Below are positions 48,501 through 59,700 of a stretch of DNA of 64,000 nucleotides, one piece after another. The stretch is from Synanceia verrucosa (taxonomy: Eukaryota > Chordata > Actinopteri > Perciformes > Synanceiidae): assembly GCA_029721515.1 (NCBI GenBank), contig CM056563.1, positions 18,915,954-18,979,953 on the forward strand. Reading direction: 5' to 3'. The position numbers and the translations under genes are program-made. How positions within the stretch are numbered: position 1 is the stretch's first letter; each line of letters starts with the position of its first letter. Under the pieces are notes generated by a model. The model did no database searches and was not told where the DNA came from. It was given only the letters and a program-made list of their open reading frames with translations.

Positions 48501-50428
48501 TTGAACCGGGTTGGAAAATTTGACATGAGCATTTGGCTTGTTCAGACTCCAGGAAGCAAATTACAAGGCAAGGCCGAACATGATCAGACTGCTTCAGACT
48601 GTTTGTTGTGCAGTTTTGTGTTTGATGATGATGATGGTGAGCAGCACTCAATCAAAAGGAGTTCATGTTGCATCACTGTGACAATGTATGTATCAGAAAA
48701 TTCACACCTCAGCTGTGAATTTTCACACAAATCCCACAGTCTGTGAGTCTGCTGGGATAATGAGATGCTTCCCTAGCTCAGTGCACATTTGATTAAGTAA
48801 TCTTTCTGAGTTGCAAAACCCATTTATGCTTTGGTTAACCTTTTTTCAAGTGGCAAACAGATCTTGTGACTCCCAAGACATGGTACCACGTTACAGAGAA
48901 TTTCTTTCTGGCGCCTGCATTGACTTCGTTGTAAAGCTCATTAATTGACAAAGTCCTGGAATGGAGATCTTCTACCTTTAAAATTATCACAATGACAGAA
49001 ACATTTTCTTGAGACCTCTAGATACCTGTGGAGGAGTTCATTTCTTCTTTTAGATTTATTTCTTTTACGCACATAGCTGTATTATATAACCAGTTTTAAC
49101 ATTGGTCTCATTGCTGAAGTAGTCTGAACTAGAAATGAAGTCAGATGAAAACATCACACGTTCCTGTAGCGTAGACCTGACAGCACAAACTGCAAACGCA
49201 TTCAGCCAGTTGATGATGAGAAAACAGTTTGATATCTGGGGACCACGTTGGACTGGAAGTTTTGCACTCAGAGCAGCAACTTAAAGACACACACACAACT
49301 CGTGAGGTCATGGTGCGTCATCATTTTAACTGGGTGATTTTGACGGCTCCCGGAGCTCCATGTGGGTGTTCTGAAATACACAACGAAGACCGTGTTTGGT
49401 GTGGTGTGGTCATTTTCTGCTTATGCAGAATTATTTTTCGATCAAAGTCTAAATCCAACACAACGTAATTAATATTTTCTCTTCTGCTGTAGGTTTATAC
49501 CAGAGCTGCGTTAGAGATTAATCTGACGGTGATTTGTTTGTGATCAACGGCGTCACGAACCAAACCCAAATATATTCAATGCACAGTCATAAAATATAAA
49601 GAAAACCAGAAGAAATTCAGAAAATACCATTTTGGACAACGCCGGAGCCGTCTGTACGCAAGGCGGAATCGGTATTAAAGTTTGTCGGATTCACAAAATT
49701 TCACAAAACAATGTGGACGACACCTTAGATGAAGAAAGCTTCTCCAGAGCCACAAAAAATTATGTTTAAATATACTGTTTGTTTTAAACTGACCTCATGT
49801 GTAAAATTGGTGGAATGGCCCTTTAAGGTGGCCCATAGCTTTGAGACTCCAACCATGAACCACAACGTTCCCGGCTCAAATCCATTTTTCGTCACTAAGT
49901 CACTTTAAAATGAATGGTTCAAAAACAGCTCAGAGACAAGCTGCAGTCAGATCAAAGTTGAATGTCATTATGTTCATCTTGACGAGATTGTCAACAATAA
50001 ATTGATTAGTGTCTTGATAGAAAATAAATCAGCAACGAATTTGACAAATTTTAGTTCTAGCCATCTGTCTTTGGGTCGACCTTTGAAGTCATAGCTGTGG
50101 CCTTTATTTTTTTATTTTTTTTTCACTTCATAGACTAAACGATTAATCAGCGCATAGAACAAACTAATACACTATTTAATTGAAAGTAATTGTTTTTTGT
50201 AGACTTTTTTTTTTGACTGCATCTTTTCATTATCAATTAATGCTGACAATTACTCATCTGTTTATTCAATTACTTGTTCAGTCAGAAAATAGTGCATATT
50301 GTTCCCAGTGCAGGTGATGCGGTCAGTTTCTGTTTATTTCGGATTGGATCATGGTAGCTCATCATTGATTAGATTTACCTTAAACTGATACATCACTAAT
50401 ATGACTGATCTGTCTCCTTGTGACTCAG
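45521..50428 (+). other. Upstream intron of ppp1r9b (non-coding)
   Basis: No coding exon seen. It contains a SINE-like copy (46550-46745) and a block at about 48000-48250 with repeated AGCATGCTAACA motifs typical of fish dispersed repeats. Confidence 0.45.
46550..46745 (+). mobile_element. tRNA-derived SINE of a second family
   Basis: GGGGCGCCTGGGTG head, B-box-like GGCGGTTCGATCCCC, then CTCCTCCTGTGTGCATGTTGAAGTGTCC and GGTGCCATACAAATGCAACCCATTTACC. Resembles a common fish SINE; the A box is decayed. Confidence 0.5.
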
Positions 50429-50514
50429 GAGGTGAATGTTAACCAGCTCCAGGATGCTGCCGTCCTCATCCCTGCTAAGCTGCTGTTCTCCGGGGGGCAT
50501 CTAATTTACCAAAC
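50429..50514 (+). other. ppp1r9b: ppp1r9b 5' UTR segment of the ATG exon
   Basis: From acceptor TTGTGACTCAG (ending 50428) to the tandem ATGATG at 50515. The first ATG is used because the human protein also starts MMK.EP. Confidence 0.55.
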
Positions 50515-53500
50515 ATGATGAAGGCTGAACCCCCGTCGGCCACGGGGGGCAACGGGACCTCCGGCGGCAGCAGTGGGGGTAGCGGGAGCTCGAACCTGCG
50601 GAGTCCCTCGCCCCACCGCAACGCTTACGAGGCGGGATTGGCGGCGCTAAAGAAGGCTACTGACCACCTCAACAATGCCGCAAACGGAGGCTCTGGGCCT
50701 TCGTCAAAACCAGCTCCTCTACCTCGCCCCACTGGGAGGGGCCGCAAATATGGATCAAATGTTCACCGCATCAAGAACATGTTCATGCAGATGCAGTCTC
50801 CCGGCGACGATGAAGACGGGACCAAAACAATAAGTAATTCATTCATTTTGTCAAAGTGAAAGTCTGAGATGCATAATCAAATTATTTTCTGAGGTGGAAA
50901 TGGAAAGAGTCAAAACTCATTTTTATACCTTTTATAACGTAACTGTGTGCAATTTCAAAATTATTACCTACTGGAAAAGATGCCACTAAGATCTAAGTTG
51001 CTCTTCGCCGTCTTTCCAACTAACTTTTTTGTCGCTGGCAGGTGCGGAGCAGGCGGTGAAGCTGTCCCTACCGAGGGCATCCAGCCTTAACGAGAACGTC
51101 GACCACAGTGCCCTGCTCAAACTCGGGGCCACGGTCTCAGAGAGAGTCAACCGCTTTGACTCTAAGCCAGGCGTAGAGGCTGGTGGCTTCTCCAAGCTCC
51201 AAGAGACCAGGAGGATCTTCGAACAGAGGACTCTGCAGGTCAGAAGGATGTTTGTGTCATTTGATTCTTGTCTTGATCTGATTCAAGATGGTCTGACTGG
51301 CTGTTTGTCCTCTCCAGGAGAAACAAGCTGCCACCAACCGGATCTTGCTGAAGAAAGAGCGGGCGTCAGGCTTCCAGGACAGCCGTCTAGACGTTGTGGC
51401 TCGCTTTAATGGCTCCACTGAGGCTTTGGATCGATTGGACGACCCCCCTGCACCTGCTCCTATTCCTGCTCCAGCTACTCTTCCTGCTGCTTCAGTTGGG
51501 CCGGGTGACGCCGTCAGCCCCACCGTGAGTCAGCTCAGCGCCGTGTTCGAGAAGGCCGAGCCGCGAAACAATCGACACCCCTCTCAACGTCGGTCAGGTC
51601 CCGCCCTCGCACCAAAGCCCAAACCTCCAGCCAGAGCGGAGCCCATCAGCAGGAAGGTGAGAATGTTTTGCTTAATTTACAAAAGAAAAAATACAGGAAG
51701 TTACCATGGTAGAAAGTAAAGGAAGCTTGATGGAAGAAGAAACTGAAACTATGAACTGATTAAACGATCTGTCCTTGTCTGTCTCTCCCAGGGGAAGGTG
51801 CTCCCTCCAGGTAAGGAGGGCTGTGAGGAGGGGGCAGCTAGTGTTGTGAGCACCCAGGCGACAGAGCTACCAGAAGTGACAGGTTCTCAACAGAAGAGCA
51901 GTGAGGAGAAGGAAGGGCTCGAAAAGTCAGGAGACCAACTCCCCAGCTCGACCCAGTCCTCATTGTCCTCTTCGTCTTCAGGAGCCAAACCTGAGTCGGA
52001 AGCCCAGCCGGTAGCGACTGAAGCTAGGGGCTCGAGTACGGTGGCTGCCCCAGAGCAGGAGCCACAAGCTGAGGAGCACGACGACGACACTGGTGGATCT
52101 GAGGCCGGAGCCAGGCTGGTGCAGGCCGAGGTTCACGCCTCACTGGAAAATGGAGAAAAAGAGCCTCCATGTTCCTCTCCCTCATCGGAGGAGATAGAAG
52201 GAGATCCTGAGAGGAGGGGCAAGGAAGAGGAGGAGGGTAACGATGAGGATGGCTCGAGGAAGGAGGATTACTCGGAGGGGGATCTAGTGGATATCAGTGC
52301 GTACAGTGGGCTTGGGGAGGAGGACTCTGGGGGCAGCCAACTGGACGACGAGGAGGATGAGGAAGATGAGGAGGTGTATCAGCCGGAGACCAGCTGCTCT
52401 GAGATCCCAGGTCTCCCTGAGGAAGAGGAGCCTCCGCCACCCAATAGGAAGATTAAATTCAGCACGGGGCCAATCATGGTGAGCAATGTTTTGTCACTAA
52501 TTTTACCGTCAGTGCAGGAGGGGTCATTTTTAAAATAGTGACCCCCGCACAACCCATAAGACATAATATCAACTATATGTCCACGACATGAATAATATCA
52601 ACTATATGTCCACGACATGAAAGAATATTGCATCTGTAACTTTCTCAGCTGATGTCTGAGTGCTCATAAGAGGAACACCTTGAGGCATTTCCTCATATCT
52701 TCAGTGTTTATTACACACCACAATACGAAAGTGTCAGATGAAATTAAATACTGACGCTGATGCTATTTTAAAAAATGTTTAAAGGGCCAGTGTGAAGAAT
52801 AATACAAACAATACTGAAGTTTCTGTAGTGAAAATAAGAACTGTGTTTTCATTATCTTAGAATGAGACTTTATATCTACTTAGGGAGAGGGTTGTCTTCA
52901 CCGAGCAGGCTGCCATGTTTCTACAGAAGCCCAGAACAGACAAACTAAACACTGTGTTAACATTTCCTGCTGTGGCCGAAGACAATAACCTTACTCACTC
53001 CAGAGTGACCCACACCGTCCCTCCACTCAGCCACCAGTGCACAAAACACAGGAAACCTCTGTTGGTCTAGAGGAGCATGTATTTCTCTTCCCTGTTCATG
53101 TGATAATCTCAGAGCTAAACTCACTCACACACATTCACTGCCGCTTTCTGTCGCTTAACGCTGCTCTCCTACTAGATAGAGCCATTTGCATTTTTTCACG
53201 TCTGCCACCGTTCTTCTGTACGGGACAAGTTTCATCTGCACGATGCAGCCAGAAATCACACACTATACCTTTTTAATAATGCAAATGGACTGGCATCCTC
53301 TGAGGAGAGTGAACACTTGATCTGATTAAGGTTTTATATTTGATGTATGTAAGTAGCTGCGAGCCACCAGCTCAGCTATGAGCATGTGGAGAGCCGAGAG
53401 GAGGCACTGCAAATCCTCCTAGTCCAGCATTTAGCACCTTTAATATAAGTTTTAATTAATGACACACTAAGACATACTGGTGCTTTAGTTTTTGATTTGG

Positions 53501-53599
53501 AGCTCTGGTTAGTGGGTATCTGATAAATGGGAGAAAAAAGAAACTAAACGAGAAGAGGCAATGATTGAAAAACTCGCTGACTTCCTCTTTCGTTAACAT

Positions 53600-53632
<33 letters not shown>

Positions 53633-53730
53633 GTTGCTGGGGAGATTTCACTCTTTGATTTCGCCACAGTATTTCCTGCTGACTCCAGCTCAAACCGTGT
53701 GTGTGTGTGTGTGTGTGACTCCAGCTCAAA

Positions 53731-53775
<45 letters not shown>

Positions 53776-56700
53776 CTTTTGAACATAGATCTTGATCGAA
53801 CAGAAGCTCTTTTCTGCACCGGAGTGCTTTTTTTTCCTACAACCCACCAAACCCTCCTCTCACTGCGGCACTCAGCTGGTTGAGCTCTGTACGTTGTGAA
53901 ACATGTCTGAACGCGTCATGATGAAGCTCTCACGTTGATCACACACTTCCTCAGTGAGAAAGACTGAATATAACATGTTAATATAACATGTAACAGAAGA
54001 GATAAGAACAGGAAATGAGAAGCTTTAGTATTGAGGCAGAATTTATTTTAATTTGTTCGTCAGGAAAAATACTGCATTATGAAAAGTGACAGCGTTCAGT
54101 GAGGAACCTCTCTTCCTGTTTGGTTATGTCGAACTTTGCAGGCGGTGGAAGATAATGAAGAGGAGCAGGTTTTTATTGCAGGCCACACGTCAGGTCAAAA
54201 AGGAATTCTTAACATTTTCTTGGACCTTAAAACATTTAACCACTGACCTCTTTAGCCACATTGCAGCTATATGTAGCGTTGTGGCCTGAGGCAGCGTTTT
54301 TGCCACCAAGGAAACTGCTGCAGTGAATCATGTCGCCGTCTGCTACTGATGTGCAACCGCCTGTTCTCAGAAAGCCTTTCTGTTCAGTATCATAAGATAA
54401 GGAAGTGTAATCTTCAGCCATCATGATTCAGCTTTTCGCCGGCTACGTTTTTGAAACCATCTTTGAAAGGTCACTTCCTTTAGCTGCCTCCCTCAGCTCT
54501 TTCTCTATGTCTATCTTTGTCTCATCTCTTCAGAGAATACTGCTGCTGTGAACAACTCTGACTGTTAATTATAGATTAATTATAAAGCTTCATTACCACT
54601 ACAAGACCACAATGAGAAAGACTGGTTTCTCAGATGTGCAGTATGGACGTAGAAAACAATGTCAGTACCACAATGTCAATAATGTATTTATTTAATTTCA
54701 GGGTTTAGAAGTCAAATTAGGGAGGCACGGTGGTGTAGTGGTTAGCACTGTCGCCTCACAGCAAGAAGGCACCAGGTTCGATTCCCGCCCCGGGGCCTTT
54801 CTTCTCCGTGGGTTCTCTCTGGTACTCAGGCTTCCTCCCACCATCCAAAAACATGCATGGGGATTAGGTTAATTGGCTAATTTAAATTGACTGTAGGTGT
54901 GAATGTGAGTGGTTGTCTGTCTCTATGTGTCCTGTGATGAACTGGAGACTTGTCCAGGGTGTACCCTGCCTTTCACCCGAAGACAGCTGGGATAGACTCC
55001 AGCCCCCCATGCGACCTTATGTGAGGATAAGTGGTAGAAAATGGATGGATGGATAGAAGTAAAATTACTTATTTAAACATGCTGACATTAGTATTGTTAT
55101 GTTGATGTTACCAGTGTGAGGTGGGATTGACCTTTTAACCAGTGCTGCTCTTTGTAATTTATTTTGGTGGGAGGTTGGGACACACATACTGCATGCACAT
55201 GGACAAGTTTAATCATATAATAAAGGCATCAAAAACGTATCAAATTCATGTGCACAGGCTAAGGATCATACAGGGACTGGATTTGTGAATATGATAGGAA
55301 CCCCTGGTTTAAGACGTTGTTAATCGGCTTTGTGCCTCTTGTGTACGGGATCGTATTGTATTCGCGTTCTGCACGCTGTTGAGTATTTCCACTGGGGATT
55401 TCACCTGGAAGTGGAAGGAGGCTCCGACGCCGTCATAAATGCTAATGTTGTCAAACGATACCTTGGCTTTGAAGAAATTTTCACTGTTGGACGGACGAGG
55501 AGACGGAATTCAGAGTTCTAACACCACTTGTTGAAAGGGCTATAGCGCCACGTAGCCTAGCGGAGTCAGCCAGGTCACTGACCATTATCTGAATTAAACA
55601 AACTCCATGTGTACTTGGATTTTGGGACAGATACTGATTAATACTTGTAATCATCATCATCAACCCCACTAGCGAGACAGATGTCTATCAAAATGTAGCG
55701 TGTCGCAAGATGATTGAAACAATTATGATTTTTAAATTAGGAGTGTCCTGATACAATTTTGTCACTTCCGATACGATACCAATATTGCAGCTTTCAGTAT
55801 TGGCCGTACGATATCAATCGGATACAATATCAGCAGGAATCATACATACTTTTATGCCAGAGGTTTGTTTCTTTGTCTCGCAGAAATCCTCAGAACTCAG
55901 CTGCAACGTCTTTTTACTATAACTAAAAATATTGCCACAGGGCCGACGTCGCTCCTATTCCTTACTACTTTGTTAGCACCTTAGCACAGCTGTTGTTGTC
56001 ATCACTGGGCTCTGCTGCTGGATAGAAGAGCTGGACTGGAGTCTGGAATGGACTCATGGTATCTGAGATTTTAGATGCAGGCAGGTATAATCCAATTATA
56101 TATACGATTATTTTTTTTTTGCCTATATCAGATCAATGTCTGATATCAAGATCGGATTGGGACATCTCTAGTTTAAATGAACAGTATATAACATTTTGTG
56201 GCATCTATTAGCAGGAATGGGATATAATATTCATAGGGCTGGGTTAAAAATTCAGTCGATTTTAATCGATCTCAGTTTAAATGGTTGATAATCGATTCAT
56301 AAAAGCCAAAGATCAGTCTTTTAACTTGCATATTTTTTTTCTTCATTGGACGTGTGGAAAAGCAGCCTGAAGTATAAACCCGCCTGCCAGTCTCATGTGA
56401 GGGCATCAATTGCCATACATACGTCAAGTCTGCATAGCTAGTCTGCCGTAACCGAAGAAGAAGAAGAAGTCTCGCGTGATCAGCGTTTAGTGCTGCTTTC
56501 CAAGGAACAAGATCTTGTGAGATGTTACTGCCAGCAGTCAAACAAACATGGCGGAAGCGAGTCCACCTCTCCAGGCACCGCCTACGAGTTTAAAAGCTGA
56601 TGTTTGGATGCATTTCGCATTTAAGAAGTTGGAAGAAAATGAAGAGTTGGACACAAAACAAGTAGTATGCAAAATATACAACATGAAGGTAAAATACAGC

Positions 56701-59700
56701 GGCAGTACGACAAATCTTTGCAACCAGAAGAGACATCACCCGGAAACACAGTCAGCAGACTTGGCACGACAGACAATAATGGAGCATTTATTTTAACTGA
56801 AATATCCCTGACTGAATCGATATTGAATCGAATCGAATAGGGACCTTGAAATATCGAAACAAATCTATCTGGAAAATCTGAATCGATACCCAGCCCTAAA
56901 TATTCATGACTGTTTGGTGAATAATCACAAACTAATAGTCACTGCTGCCATGGAAGGCTCTAACGAGAAGTGAAGAGAGAGCTAAGGGGAATCAGTCACT
57001 TGCAATCTACAAAGACACCAGTAGATGTCTCCAAATCGTACACCTTTCAAGAGCACCAAACCCCCTCATCTTGGATATTTTTCTTTATTTGGTTCAGAAG
57101 GGCACCTGAGCCAAAAGAGGAAGGGGCTAGCAGTTTGAACCACCATAGCTGCTCTACTTCACTGCATGCTTCCTGAGACACACCACTTCCTGCTCACGAG
57201 ACTGACAGCTCGTGGTGTGACGAAAATAGATCTGGACTGGAGTTTGCAAGAAGTATTTATTCTAGTATGAGAATCTGACTAATTTTGTAATTTTATTGGA
57301 GTAAAAACAGACTATAGTCACTGTCACTATCACTGAATGTTCATATTTTGCGGCGTGAATGAAGCTCTTTGAGGGGAAAAAGTGACGTGACGCCTGTAAC
57401 TCGTCGTACATGTTCAGAGATGTGTTCTGCTGCAGGGAGCCGAGCTAGAAAATTCACACTCTCTGCCCGGGCATGTTGGGAGCTCTGTGTCAATTTCAAA
57501 ACTGGTTTGTAATTGTTGTTGACATCATGTGTCATTTCAAGTCAGCCAAAGCTCTCACTCCAACCCCCACAGCAGGTCATTTTTATAAAACTGTCCAGAA
57601 ATACCATGTGATCATGAGGCTGTTTAGAGGCTTATTTCATTTTTGAATGCTTTTACACTCGCATATGAACACAATATAATACTAAAAGCTAAAAACGACC
57701 AATCACAGGTCGCCCTGCCTCTCACCTTTTACTCACACATAGTGGATTTGTCCAGGCAGAGTTGAACACAAGGCTACCTCTGTGCGTCCGCAAAAAGCTG
57801 TTGGAATGTATGGGCGTGTTTGATTTCCTTGAAAATGCACATGTGTACACATGTACAAATAAAAAGACAAGATAAGAAAAAGATAAGAATCACAGAATGA
57901 AGCTTTGTTTGGAAGAAATTATACCTGGTGTGTGTGTGCAGCTCAGTTAAGTTTTAATTTTCACAGTTTCAGGATGATGGAAGTCATGAAGGAGAAGGAG
58001 AGTGAATGTGGATCTGTTGTGACAGGAAGCTTTGGAGGGGGTTTGGCCTCTTTTCACCTCAGAAAAATGTTCAGAACAATTTGATAAAGCCCAGGGCGAT
58101 GTCAAGTTCAAACGCCAAAGTTACACCTGTTTGTTAAATTTGAAATGTGCCACTGCACATTGTCACACAATGCACAGTCATCAGCTACTTTAAAATGAAC
58201 CAATTTCTAGAATACTCAAAATTCGCTCAAACCGCTGTGTGTCAGCCTGTAGCCTGCAGGACCTCTTTGTGTTAAATGTATCATTACTTATTATCAGAAA
58301 TTTGGTAGCATGCCACATTTAATTCTTTTGAATTGTCTGTTTTTGTTGCATGTTTTTTCATTTTTTTATTTTGTGAAGGCATTCATTCCACATCAGACAG
58401 TAAACACAGCAGCACTATCACTGCAGACAGATTTGCAAAGTTTATGAAGATTTGAAATGAACAGTTTATTGCCGCACACTGGCTAGCCCTTTTACAAAGT
58501 AGTCTTTTATAACATCAGCTTAATTAAATGATATAATTTTTACAGATGAATCCAATGAGCTGTTGGATGTGTTAAACGGACACTAATTTTTTCTCCCATC
58601 TAGTGGTTAAATTTGACTTTGCATGCATTGCGACATGGTTGGAACTACGGTAAGTGGAATGGGTCAACTCCCGGGCGGCCACTATCACTGCGGATCCCCA
58701 GCCCGGCCCGGAGTTTTTTTTTTTTTTCCCCCAGACCTCCATAGTCCTCCTCCAGTCTGGAGGACTTCCCGATGGGCCCTAGCCGGCCGTGGGGCGCTCC
58801 CGGGCGTCCACTCGCCGCGGATCCCCGGCCCGGAGCTCCGGTCATTTTATGGCCCTTTTACGCTTTTTTGGCGATGAGGATTCGGCGCAGCATTAGTATG
58901 GTCTTGTATTATGACCAAAAGTGCAGTGCAGGTTTTAGTTTAGTGCCGGTAAGCGTCTCCACCTTGCTTCTCTGTGAAAAGTGAATCGCAAAACGGGGAA
59001 ATGCATTTTGTCCTGTAGGTACTAGCAGGTAGTGCTTTATGTCCCTCTCTGCAGTTCGTAGTTTTTTGTAGATCGGAAAGACATGGAAGCCTCCGCATGA
59101 GCGACCCGCTCTATGTAAAGACAGATAACTGATTCTTAGCCCAGGAGGATAAGTCAGATTGTTGGCATAAGTTATTTTACACCAACGACGATCTATTTAT
59201 GAATGAAGACGTTGATTTGAGGTAACAAAATACTTAAATTAGTGTCCCTTTAAGATAATGTAATTCAGCCCTATCCTCTCTCAATCAGTCTATCGAGGTA
59301 AACAAAGTCTGATCTCACTCAGTCTGTTTCAGTCAGTGTGTTTCCTGCCCGCAGAGTGTTTCATAGCGCCGTCCTTCCCAGCGTTGATCCAGTTACCTGC
59401 CTGACATCCACCTGACCGGAGTGACTAATTCACCTCTTAGCCAACATGGATTAGCAGCGAGTCTGCTTCTGTTTTTAGCATCAGTGTTTGTTTTCTAAAA
59501 TCTGTCTGGCCATTAGACTATAGGTGAGAGCCTCAGGATAACCGTCTAATGGCCTCTTTGACTCTTATTCCCACCTTCCAACTATTGATGTGATGTCTTT
59601 AATTCAGTTTGGTGTGTTTAGAACAACAAACTAAGGCAGCCTTATGTTTATTGTTCACCATGCCTCCTTCAGTGTAGTAGCAGGAGGTTTGTGATTGGTC

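Noticed and set aside
54719..54800. tRNA gene (A and B boxes)
   Set aside because: The head does not fold into a full cloverleaf with a CCA-compatible acceptor stem and is joined to a shared non-tRNA body found elsewhere in the window; it is a SINE head.
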